A stretch of DNA of 6,762 nt, taken from assembly GCA_018304445.1 (NCBI GenBank), contig JAGVWD010000061.1, forward strand, positions 1 to 6,762, read 5' to 3'. The notes under the pieces were generated by a model. The model was given only the letters and a program-made list of their open reading frames with translations. It was not told the DNA's origin and ran no database searches. Numbering within the stretch: position 1 is the first letter of the stretch; every line of letters begins with the position of its first letter. The position numbers and the translations under genes are program-made. Below are positions 1-4,765 of the stretch, piece by piece. The stretch is from Candidatus Iainarchaeum sp. GTDB lineage: Archaea; Iainarchaeota; Iainarchaeia; Iainarchaeales; JAXPJC01.

Positions 1-246
1 TGCAGCACAAAAAGCCTTGAGCCGAGCCATGTGCTTCGCGCAATAGGGCTGCCGCATGTGAAATGCCACGGAAGTTTGCGCCTGACGCTTGGAAGAAGCA
101 CTACTGCAAGAGATATTGATTATCTGCTAAAAGTGCTTCCTGGAATTATAAAGAAATTGCGCGCGATGAGCCCGCTGAGGAAGGGCGTTGACATAAGCGA
201 GTTTGAAGGGAAGATTGAGCACACGCACGAGGGGCATGCGCATTAG
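1..246 (+). CDS. iscS: Cysteine desulfurase (IscS/NifS family), C-terminal fragment
   Basis: This is the 3' end of a gene that begins before the window; frame 1 is open from base 1 to the TAG at 244-246 (81 codons). The product reads [17 protein letters not shown], then [13 protein letters not shown], then [22 protein letters not shown], which is the C-terminal part of class V PLP-dependent cysteine desulfurases. In the family a Cys sits just before the [10 protein letters not shown] block, on the flexible loop that carries the persulfide; here that Cys is codon 1 (bases 1-3). The enzyme removes sulfur from L-cysteine and passes it to a scaffold protein. An IscU-type scaffold starts 17 nt downstream, so the two probably form one operon. 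The tail is His-rich (HTHEGHAH), which may bind metal or be incidental. The GTG at 31 is internal and not a real start. The PLP-binding Lys lies outside the window. Confidence 0.93.
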   Translation, partial: CSTKSLEPSHVLRAIGLPHVKCHGSLRLTLGRSTTARDIDYLLKVLPGIIKKLRAMSPLRKGVDISEFEGKIEHTHEGHAH

Positions 247-251
247 CATTT

Positions 252-256
252 GGAGG
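252..256 (+). promoter_or_regulatory. Shine-Dalgarno site of iscU
   Basis: GGAGG lies 7 nt before the ATG at 264 and directly after the desulfurase stop. It fixes the iscU start and supports translation from the same mRNA as the desulfurase. Confidence 0.8.
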
Positions 257-263
257 AATTAAA

Positions 264-650
264 ATGTATTCTGAAAGGGCGCTTAAGGAATTCCGGCATC
301 CGAAAAATATCGGCGAAATAAAAAATCCTGATGGGCTGGGAAAAGTCGGGAACGCACAATGTGGCGACCTTCTCTGGACTTATATCAAAGTTGGGAAAAA
401 TAAGGCGGGGAAGGAAATAATTACTGACATAAAGGTTAAAACATTCGGATGCGTTGCAGCTATCGCAACAAGTTCCATCTTGACAAAAATTGCAAAGGGC
501 ATTACTATTGAAGAAGCGCTTAAAATCAACAAGGAGAAAATCGCAAAGGAGCTTGATGGCCTGCCCCCGAACAAGATGCACTGCTCCGTATTGGCGATGG
601 ACGGGCTGAAGAGGGCTATTGAGGATTATAGAAATAAAAAAGCAAAATAG
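264..650 (+). CDS. iscU: Fe-S cluster assembly scaffold, IscU/NifU N-terminal type
   Basis: This 128-aa protein has the length and motif order of IscU. It is a cytoplasmic scaffold on which sulfur from cysteine desulfurase and iron are assembled into a [2Fe-2S] cluster before transfer to target proteins. The ligand set is complete: Cys33 and Asp35 (NAQCGD), Cys63 (FGCVAAIATSS) and His106-Cys107 (KMHCSVLA). The LPPxKxHCS element, here LPPNKMHCS, matches the region that chaperones bind in bacterial IscU. The Asp35 equivalent typically makes the bound cluster labile, so a working scaffold is expected rather than a storage form. The start at 264 is set by GGAGG 7 nt upstream. There is no C-terminal NifU or Nfu domain. 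The neighbouring desulfurase is its expected sulfur donor. No IscA, ferredoxin or HscA/HscB gene is visible downstream, so if they exist they are elsewhere. Confidence 0.95.
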   Translation: MYSERALKEFRHPKNIGEIKNPDGLGKVGNAQCGDLLWTYIKVGKNKAGKEIITDIKVKTFGCVAAIATSSILTKIAKGITIEEALKINKEKIAKELDGLPPNKMHCSVLAMDGLKRAIEDYRNKKAK

Positions 651-666
651 CTGTCCAGGAAATTGT

Positions 667-683
667 GCGAAAGTTTTATAAAC
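667..683 (+). promoter_or_regulatory. Putative archaeal promoter (BRE plus TATA box)
   Basis: GCGAAAG followed by TTTTATAAAC resembles a BRE plus TATA box. Transcription would start near position 704, giving the gene at 782 a leader of about 75-80 nt, longer than seems usual in this window. A second AT-rich box (ATTAATAAAAG, near 705-715) is an alternative that would shorten the leader to about 45 nt. Confidence 0.5.
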
Positions 684-781
684 ACCTGCGCGCTAATTAT
701 TCTCATTAATAAAAGAATCAACAATGAAATATTTTCAGTTAGATAATTTGTTGGTTCTTTTAACTCCCAAAGCTGATTGCA

Positions 782-1198
782 ATGAAGTATGCGATAACTC
801 CCGACACTGATATTGTTTCGATTCCAAAGGATGCAAGCGAACTGCACTTTGTAAGGCCTGTCGCGCTTAGGAATCTGAAGAAGCTTCTCAGGAAATGCAG
901 GGGCCTGCAGCAAGTTTCCCTTTCCGAATCGTGCTCCGGAAGGTTTCCTGAAAAGGCGAGGAAAATGCTCGAGCAGAGGAACATTGCAATTAAATTCTCA
1001 AGCAATAGAGGGAGGGCGATAGGGCTTGACATTGAAATGATAAAGGAAATTGTCGGGATGCAGCGCGATGAGAAAAGCTTCAGGGAGATTGAGGAGCTTA
1101 CAAGGATTCCGAAAAGCACTGCGCATTATCTCATAAGATATGCTGAAAGGACAAAGGTAAAATCCGGGAACAATGTAGTTTATCTCGGGGATTACTGA
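782..1198 (+). CDS. Unrecognised protein with C-terminal helix-turn-helix
   Basis: I do not recognise this 138-aa protein as a named family. The N-terminal two thirds (about residues 1-80) look like a compact alpha/beta domain with basic helices and two cysteines (Cys39, Cys51). The C-terminus (about 83-123) has the pattern of a resolvase- or sigma-like helix-turn-helix: a helix IEMIKEIVGM, then SFREIEELTRIPKSTAHYLIRY (99-120). In that stretch SFREIEELT is the first helix, RIP the turn and KSTAHYLIRY the recognition helix. A DNA-binding or regulatory role is therefore plausible, but nothing shows what it regulates. It has its own upstream promoter-like element and no clear Shine-Dalgarno before the ATG. 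It converges with the DJ-1-like gene, with only 7 nt between the two stop codons. Confidence 0.78.
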   Translation: MKYAITPDTDIVSIPKDASELHFVRPVALRNLKKLLRKCRGLQQVSLSESCSGRFPEKARKMLEQRNIAIKFSSNRGRAIGLDIEMIKEIVGMQRDEKSFREIEELTRIPKSTAHYLIRYAERTKVKSGNNVVYLGDY

Positions 1199-1205
1199 AA
1201 TTAGG

Positions 1206-1721
1206 CTATTTCAATGCATTTGCAATTGCCTTTCCGAAGGCATGCGCGGATTCCGGGCCGTCTGCGGTTATTATCTTTCCGTCAGTTTCAACCGCCTTTC
1301 CTGTGTAAATTGCGCCCTTTGATTTTAAGTTCTGCGCCTCGCTCGGGAAGCATGTTGCTTTTTTTCCTTTTAATAAGCCCGCGTTTGCAAGCGTGCTCGG
1401 GGCGATGCATATTGCCGCAAGGATTTTTCCTGAATTGCAAGCGGAACTTGCAATTTCATGCGCCCTTTTGTTATTGAAATAAACGCTTGCCCCGCCCCCG
1501 CCGATAAAAACAACCGCATCGTAATCTTTGGAATCAGCATCCTCAATTGTTGTTTGCACTTGTGTTTCCCCGCCGAGCATTCCCTTTGCAATTCCGGTTT
1601 TTATGCTCGCAACAGTGGTTTCAATGCCGGCTTTCTCCAGCTCGGCCTGCGTATCAAAAAGCTCCTCGTCCCGGAAATTGCTGAATGCAATAACAATCAG
1701 TGCTTTTTTGCTTCCGCTCAT
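1206..1721 (-). CDS. DJ-1/PfpI superfamily protein
   Basis: This 171-aa protein has the usual single-domain length of the DJ-1/PfpI (class I glutamine amidotransferase-like) family. Visible family features are the opening strand KKALIVIAF, an acidic cluster D18-E19-E20 where the family keeps an active-site Glu, the GGGG turn after strand VVFI (residues 70-77), and the nucleophile elbow AAICIAPSTLA with reactive Cys105. The residue after the Cys is Ile rather than the His of PfpI-type (ICHGP) enzymes, so a classical Cys-His protease or deglycase dyad is unlikely from this motif. Redox sensing, a chaperone role or glyoxal detoxification are family possibilities that the sequence cannot separate. 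Its start codon overlaps the stop of the upstream four-Cys protein (ATGA, 1718-1721), so the two are translationally coupled. Confidence 0.9.
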   Translation of the reverse strand: MSGSKKALIVIAFSNFRDEELFDTQAELEKAGIETTVASIKTGIAKGMLGGETQVQTTIEDADSKDYDAVVFIGGGGASVYFNNKRAHEIASSACNSGKILAAICIAPSTLANAGLLKGKKATCFPSEAQNLKSKGAIYTGKAVETDGKIITADGPESAHAFGKAIANALK

Positions 1722-1930
1722 TTTTTGCCTTTAAGCGCTTCGATCTGCTTGAGCCTGTACACGCCCGGCTCGCAGCCTGATTTTCTCCCAAGCACTATCA
1801 GCGGGCAGAAATTGCATACGTTCTGGCCCTTTGCAAACCAATCGAGATGGTCCACATCCCTCTCATACCTGCAGCCCCTTGGGGGGGATTTAAACAGAAC
1901 CTTTTTCTTTTTTGCCGCTTTCTTTGCCAT
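1718..1930 (-). CDS. Small Lys-rich four-cysteine protein, unknown function
   Basis: This is a 70-aa protein counted from the ATG at 1930; a GTG at 1939 would add three residues. The N-terminus is very basic (AKKAAKKKK). Four cysteines follow at 20, 39, 42 and 53, giving the spacing C-x18-C-x2-C-x10-C, with Asp26, His28 and Asp30 between the first two. The pattern suggests a zinc- or Fe-S-binding fold with a nucleic-acid-binding tail, but I recognise no family. Its TGA overlaps the ATG of the DJ-1-like gene by 4 nt, so the two proteins are probably made together. A TATA-like box about 31-40 nt upstream suggests a leaderless or very short-leader transcript. Both open frame and context support a real gene. 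Confidence 0.75.
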   Translation of the reverse strand: MAKKAAKKKKVLFKSPPRGCRYERDVDHLDWFAKGQNVCNFCPLIVLGRKSGCEPGVYRLKQIEALKGKK

Positions 1931-1960
1931 TCTTATCACATAAAAACAAACAATGTAATC

Positions 1961-1970
1961 TATTTAAAAT
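1961..1970 (-). promoter_or_regulatory. Putative TATA box for the four-Cys/DJ-1 pair
   Basis: On the minus strand this reads ATTTTAAATA. Transcription would begin near 1940, just before the GTG at 1939 and about 10 nt before the ATG at 1930. It is back to back with the plus-strand promoter at 1991-2000, so two divergent units start within 100 nt. Confidence 0.5.
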
Positions 1971-1990
1971 TATGCTTGCTTTAAAACAAA

Positions 1991-2000
1991 TTATTATATA
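1991..2000 (+). promoter_or_regulatory. Putative TATA box for the zinc-ribbon gene
   Basis: TTATTATATA is preceded by the A-rich stretch TTAAAACAAA (BRE-like). Transcription would begin near 2022, leaving a leader of about 8 nt before the ATG at 2030. This agrees with the lack of a Shine-Dalgarno there. Confidence 0.5.
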
Positions 2001-2029
2001 GCACCTGGAACAACATTATCCTGATTGGG

Positions 2030-2350
2030 ATGTTTTCAGAGCTTTATGATGAGGAACTGAGCGAGCTGCAGAGGAAGGGCGACCTTGAAAAGGTAAAGGC
2101 ATTGAAGAGCCTGAATAAATCAGTAATGCCGAGCCTCAAGAAGCGCATACAGGAAAATGACAAAACAGTCCTGAATGAGCTTTTTCTCCCGAAGTGGATC
2201 AACTGGAATCTGCTTTATTCCTGGGCGATAAGGGATTTGGATGCCGGGGAAAAGCGCTGCGCCCTGTGCGGAAATGCAAGCAGGAACGGGAATGACTTCA
2301 GGCTGAAGTTCATATGCGAGGCGTGCCTGATTGAAATAAAGAGCAGATGA
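2030..2350 (+). CDS. Small protein with C-terminal zinc ribbon-like cysteines
   Basis: This is a 106-aa protein I do not recognise. Residues 1-50 are highly charged and predicted helical (SELQRKGDLEKVKALKSLNK). Residues 52-70 form a tryptophan-rich hydrophobic segment (FLPKWINWNLLYSWAIRDL). The C-terminus carries two CxxC pairs, Cys77/Cys80 (CALC) and Cys96/Cys99 (CEAC), with 15 residues between pairs, as expected for a structural zinc ribbon. Such proteins often bind nucleic acid or another protein, but nothing here shows the partner. A TATA-like box near 1991-2000 implies a near-leaderless mRNA. A 56-residue ORF begins 2 nt after its TGA, suggesting a two-gene unit. Confidence 0.75.
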   Translation: MFSELYDEELSELQRKGDLEKVKALKSLNKSVMPSLKKRIQENDKTVLNELFLPKWINWNLLYSWAIRDLDAGEKRCALCGNASRNGNDFRLKFICEACLIEIKSR

Positions 2351-2352
2351 CC

Positions 2353-2523
2353 ATGTGCGCAAGAATAAATATAAAGCCGCCGAAGTGGCTTGAGAGGGTA
2401 AGGATATATACACGCGAATCGCGGTATAGTGATTTAAAGCCGGCTTCAATTGTAAAATCCCTCGCCACAAGAATCTTCACGCCATGGAGATTAAAAAAAA
2501 GAAACGGCCACGGCCCGCATTAG
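2353..2523 (+). CDS. Possible small basic protein (56 aa), unknown
   Basis: An ATG 2 nt after the zinc-ribbon gene's TGA opens a 56-codon frame ending in TAG at 2521-2523. The product is basic and mixed in composition, with segments PPKWLERVRIYTRES and DLKPASIVKSLATRIF that look like ordinary folded protein rather than shadow translation. It ends in a Lys/Arg/His-rich tail. Codon choice (AGG, AAG, GCC, CTC, CGG) is in the style of its neighbours. It converges with the OGG1 gene, and the two stop codons overlap by 4 nt. I know no family for it. It has no Shine-Dalgarno of its own, so it would depend on translational coupling to the upstream gene. Evidence is moderate because of the short length. 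Confidence 0.5.
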   Translation: MCARINIKPPKWLERVRIYTRESRYSDLKPASIVKSLATRIFTPWRLKKRNGHGPH

Positions 2524-3413
2524 AGCACATGATTCCTTCTGTAGTGGAAGAGATATTCCTGCGCGTAGCCCGCGTATTTTCCAAAATGCCCCTGCGCGAA
2601 TTCGATTATTTTTCTGTTTGATATTGGCTTATTGCTGAAGTACATTTCCTGCATCACCCTTTTTACCCAAACATCAACTGGGAATGCCTGCATGAAATCC
2701 AGGCTGAAAAGCAGGGCGCAGTCCGCAACTTTCTCCCCAACTCCGGGAAATTTGAGAAGCGCGGATTTTGCATCAGCATAGGGCAGCTTTTTCAGGGCGT
2801 TCAGGTCAAAACTCTCATTTTCGATTTTCTTCCGGAGCATTCTCGCGGTTTTGAGCAGATATGCGCTCCTGTAGCCGAGGGCGCACAGCTTCAGATGTTT
2901 TTCCCTGCACTCCGCAAGCGCATCAATTGTTGGAAAGGTAAAAAATTGCATCCCGTCAAATTCAATCTCATTCCCGAATTTTTGTGAGAGCGCATTTATG
3001 CATTTTTTGATGCGCGGTATGTTTGAGAATGTTGCAATAATGTAGGAAGCTAGGGTTTCCCAGGGCTCCTGGCGCAGGATTCTCATGCCGGGGTATTTTG
3101 TAGCAGCGCGCGCAATGTTTGCATCTTTGCCGATGGAGGAAAGAATTTCATTGAGATTGAGGTCCAATGCGAAATAATTTTTTATATGTGCAGTGTTTAT
3201 CTTGTTTTTATAGGAGTCAAAAATAAGCCCGTTTCCTTCCTGTTTTATTTTTATGGGTGTGTTGCTGATTAATCCATAATAGAAGCCATTCTGCTTTTTC
3301 TCCCAGCGGAAGGCCTGGCCGCACTCAAGCGAATGCTGCAGGCTGAAGTTGTTGGTTTTAAGCCTTTGCATAAGGAATTCCTCAGGGGAAAGGATTAAAA
3401 TAGGGGAAGGCAT
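2520..3413 (-). CDS. ogg1: 8-oxoguanine DNA glycosylase/AP lyase, OGG1 type
   Basis: This 297-aa base-excision repair enzyme removes 8-oxoguanine from DNA and nicks the abasic site. It has the full OGG1 layout. The N-terminal domain has the ECGQAFRW motif (residues 30-37). YFALDLNLNEIL and RILRQEPWETLASYIIATFSNIPRI follow, with Asn131 in the position of the human damaged-base pocket Asn. The helix-hairpin-helix-GPD element is KFPGVGEKVAD, with Schiff-base Lys228, and FPVDVW has catalytic Asp247. YAQEYLF supplies Gln285 and Phe289, matching human Gln315 and Phe319, which contact oxoguanine. Human His270 corresponds to Trp249 here. The start at 3413 gives an N-terminus of family-like length. 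A second ATG at 3371 has GAGG 8 nt upstream and would give 283 aa. An ATG at 3581 would add 56 low-quality residues that overlap an opposite-strand ORF. Confidence 0.95.
   Translation of the reverse strand: MPSPILILSPEEFLMQRLKTNNFSLQHSLECGQAFRWEKKQNGFYYGLISNTPIKIKQEGNGLIFDSYKNKINTAHIKNYFALDLNLNEILSSIGKDANIARAATKYPGMRILRQEPWETLASYIIATFSNIPRIKKCINALSQKFGNEIEFDGMQFFTFPTIDALAECREKHLKLCALGYRSAYLLKTARMLRKKIENESFDLNALKKLPYADAKSALLKFPGVGEKVADCALLFSLDFMQAFPVDVWVKRVMQEMYFSNKPISNRKIIEFAQGHFGKYAGYAQEYLFHYRRNHVL
3386..3401 (+). promoter_or_regulatory. Putative BRE/TATA for the 52-aa ORF
   Basis: Purine-rich GGGAAAGG is followed by ATTAAAATA. The TATA centre is about 29 nt before the ATG at 3426, so the transcript would be leaderless. 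The box lies inside the 5' end of the OGG1 gene. On the opposite strand it reads TATTTTAAT about 26 nt before the alternative OGG1 ATG at 3371, but without a purine-rich BRE on that side. Confidence 0.4.
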
Positions 3414-3425
3414 GATTATTTTAAT

Positions 3426-3584
3426 ATGGCAATGAAAATCAGAACTCGGAGGTTCACGATAAGCAGGGGCGGGGGCAAAAGCGGGATCGGAGTGAGCTAT
3501 ACTGGCCATGCTAGCGGAATGAAAAAAAACATTGGAATAATAAAGAAAGCCATTAAGGGTGCGCTTGTGGCAAAGAAGCATTAA
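3426..3584 (+). CDS. Possible small basic Gly/Lys-rich protein (52 aa)
   Basis: An ATG at 3426 opens 52 codons ending in TAA at 3582-3584, divergent from OGG1 with 12 nt between the start codons. The product is strongly basic. Its N-terminus is Arg-rich (MAMKIRTRRFTISR), then comes a Gly/Ser-rich turn region (RGGGKSGIGVSYTGHASG), and then an amphipathic Lys-rich helix (KKNIGIIKKAIKGALVAKKH). The layout fits a small nucleic-acid-binding protein, or a cationic helix that touches membranes, but no family is recognised. A BRE/TATA-like element sits about 29 nt upstream. A competing reading is that OGG1 starts at 3581 and this ORF is its shadow. The OGG1 family does not need that extension, and its translation looks less protein-like than this ORF. 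Confidence 0.5.
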   Translation: MAMKIRTRRFTISRGGGKSGIGVSYTGHASGMKKNIGIIKKAIKGALVAKKH

Positions 3585-3639
3585 TCCCTTAATTTATGGA
3601 AGTTCCAAAAACAGTCCCCTTTTTAAAGAGTTTAATACA

Positions 3640-3652
3640 CTAATATATTACT
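3640..3652 (+). promoter_or_regulatory. Putative TATA box for the 47-aa gene
   Basis: CTAATATATTACT is the best TATA-like stretch in the 164-nt gap before the gene at 3749. Transcription would start near 3672 and leave a leader of about 75 nt. A weaker box, CCTATATCC (around 3694-3702), would give about 25 nt. The element overlaps the left flank of an inverted repeat. Confidence 0.35.
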
Positions 3653-3672
3653 AATTACCTGGTGATGTAATT
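3653..3672 (+). repeat. Inverted repeat, possible operator
   Basis: AATTAC and GTAATT form 6-bp perfect arms around an 8-nt centre (CTGGTGAT). The repeat lies between the TATA-like stretch and the expected transcription start of the 47-aa gene, where a dimeric repressor could block initiation. A chance match is possible in AT-rich sequence. Confidence 0.3.
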
Positions 3673-3735
3673 CAGATCAGATTCAATTTAGCACCTATAT
3701 CCGTTTCGTCGGGGCTTTTGGGAGTAATTCCGGAA

Positions 3736-3740
3736 GGAGG
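3736..3740 (+). promoter_or_regulatory. Shine-Dalgarno site of the 47-aa gene
   Basis: GGAGG lies 8 nt before the ATG at 3749, directly after the 8-bp palindrome TTCCGGAA (3728-3735). It is one of only two full-strength ribosome sites I saw in the window and is the main evidence that the short ORF is translated. The palindrome could fold next to the site and affect its access. Confidence 0.7.
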
Positions 3741-3748
3741 CAAAGAAT

Positions 3749-3892
3749 ATGCGCATCAGCGAGAAATTAAGGAAACAGCTGCTTAAGGAAGAGTTCAAGC
3801 TTAGGGCCAAGCAGCCAGAGGCATGGACAAAGACAAAATACAGGGCATATGCTAACTTCAGGGCAAAGAGCCTTGATGCTCCGGCAGTATAG
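3749..3892 (+). CDS. Small basic helical protein (47 aa), unknown
   Basis: This is a 47-codon ORF from ATG at 3749 to TAG at 3890-3892. It is too short for many gene finders but is preceded by a perfect GGAGG at 8 nt. The product is charged and probably all helical: MRISEKLRKQLLKEEFKLR is an amphipathic helix, followed by KQPEAWTKTKYRAYANFRAKSL, which carries aromatic residues (Trp26, Tyr31, Tyr34, Phe37) among Lys/Arg. There are no cysteines, signal peptide or membrane segment. A nucleic-acid- or ribosome-associated role would fit the composition, but no family is recognised. It stands alone, with its own probable promoter and inverted repeat upstream and a T-rich stretch downstream, and it converges with the ABC ATPase gene. 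Confidence 0.65.
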   Translation: MRISEKLRKQLLKEEFKLRAKQPEAWTKTKYRAYANFRAKSLDAPAV

Positions 3893-3900
3893 CCCTTCTG

Positions 3901-3925
3901 TTTTTTTATTTTACATTATTTTAAT
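3901..3925 (+). terminator. T-rich terminator after the 47-aa gene
   Basis: Runs of seven, four and four T (TTTTTTTATTTT, then ATTATTTT) begin 8 nt after the stop codon. Archaeal RNA polymerase commonly terminates at such oligo-T tracts without a hairpin. The end of the tract overlaps the stop codon of the opposite-strand ATPase gene. Confidence 0.5.
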
Positions 3926-4688
3926 ATTGCAAGCCGAATTCCTTGTAAATCTCTTTTTTGATATTCAAAAGGCGCTTGTCTGACCTGTGCCGCGGCCTTT
4001 CAATGGATATGGCAAATATTTTCTTTATTTTTCCTGGGCGCGGGGACATCACAGCCACCCTGTCCCCAAGGTAAATCGCCTCATCAATGTTGTGCGTTAC
4101 GAAAATTATTGTTTTATGCATTTCCCGGAATATTCTTATGAGCTCTTCCTGCATTCTGATGCGCGTCATGGTATCCAATGCGCCAAAAGGCTCATCCATG
4201 AATATAATTTCAGGATCAACTGCCAGGGCTCTTGCAATGGCAACCATCTGTTTCATGCCGCCGGATAATTCCCTTGGGTAGCTTTTTTCAAATCCTTCAA
4301 GCCCGACCAGCTTTATGTATTTCATGGCAATTTTTTTCATTTGCTGACTGCCCATTGCATTGGCCTCCAGCCCGAACTTTACATTATCCAGAACACTTCT
4401 CCACGGGAACAGGCCATGCTCCTGGAAGATGGTGATATATTTCGGATTTGGCCCTGTAACCTCCTTTCCCTCAATCAAGACCCTGCCGTTTGTAGGTTTT
4501 TCAAAGCCTGCCAAAATGTTCAGAAGCGTTGTTTTGCCGCACCCGCTGGGCCCCAGCAGGCAGAAGAATTCCCCTTTTTTGATGACCAAGTTGGTCATGT
4601 CCAGCGCGTATAATTCCTCAGGCTGGCCTAATGAAAAGCACTTATTGACATTTGTCACAACTATCTGGTCATTTGGCATATTGCTCAT
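3921..4688 (-). CDS. ABC transporter ATPase, NitT/TauT (SsuB/NrtD-like) family
   Basis: This is the ATP-hydrolysing subunit of an importer of the nitrate/sulfonate/taurine class, acting on the cytoplasmic face. All motifs are intact. Numbered from the longest frame (GTG at 4697, 258 aa) they are Walker [10 protein letters not shown] (49-57), Q-loop Gln92 in [10 protein letters not shown], signature LSGGMKQ (144-150), Walker B IIFMDEP (164-170), D-loop GALD, and switch His202 in [12 protein letters not shown] in the Q-loop and the RPRHRSD tail (235-240) are typical of SsuB/TauB/NrtD proteins. The preferred start is the ATG at 4688 (255 aa). A further ATG at 4679 has GTGAT 7 nt upstream and is also possible. 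The gene follows the permease fusion on the same strand and is its obvious partner. Substrate cannot be told from the ATPase. Confidence 0.95.
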   Translation of the reverse strand: MSNMPNDQIVVTNVNKCFSLGQPEELYALDMTNLVIKKGEFFCLLGPSGCGKTTLLNILAGFEKPTNGRVLIEGKEVTGPNPKYITIFQEHGLFPWRSVLDNVKFGLEANAMGSQQMKKIAMKYIKLVGLEGFEKSYPRELSGGMKQMVAIARALAVDPEIIFMDEPFGALDTMTRIRMQEELIRIFREMHKTIIFVTHNIDEAIYLGDRVAVMSPRPGKIKKIFAISIERPRHRSDKRLLNIKKEIYKEFGLQY

Positions 4689-4693
4689 CACTC

Positions 4694-4765
4694 TCACACG
4701 CTATTCCCCATAAATACGTTTTTTCTGGCCTTTTTCTCAACTATGCTAATTAACTTATCCAGAAG
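4694..4765 (-). pseudogene. Out-of-frame relic of the permease C-terminus
   Basis: On the minus strand, a frame different from the one used by the permease reads LLDKLISIVEKKARKNVF and ends in TGA at 4694-4696. That matches the usual end of SsuC/NrtB-like permeases, in which the last membrane helix leads into a (L)LD-x-L...ERR/EKK basic tail. The relic stop lies 5 nt before the ATPase ATG at 4688, normal operon spacing. The real frame stops at 4750-4752, inside this stretch. The segment between RTD (where the present frame is still family-like) and LLD, normally about 15 hydrophobic residues, is missing. A deletion of a length not divisible by three explains both the loss and the frame change. 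Confidence 0.6.

Noticed and set aside
724..810. 28-codon plus frame upstream of and overlapping the gene at 782.
   Set aside because: It has no ribosome site and no peptide pattern suggesting a leader peptide.
626..913. 95-codon minus-strand frame across the gap before 782.
   Set aside because: It crosses a promoter-like region and the start of the helix-turn-helix gene, and its product looks random.
1458..1943. 161-codon plus-strand frame.
   Set aside because: It lies antisense to the DJ-1-like and four-Cys genes, and its Cys/Phe/Leu-heavy product shows no domain pattern.
2120..2470. 116-codon minus-strand frame.
   Set aside because: It is antisense to the zinc-ribbon gene and has no motif or promoter; it is a shadow of the plus-strand coding.
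3414..3581. N-terminal extension of the OGG1 frame (ATG at 3581).
   Set aside because: The added residues are not family-like, the OGG1 domain is complete from 3413, and the stretch lies over a better-looking ORF on the other strand.
4360..4713. 117-codon plus frame and other plus frames opposite the ABC genes.
   Set aside because: They mirror conserved ATPase and permease coding on the minus strand and have no independent signals.
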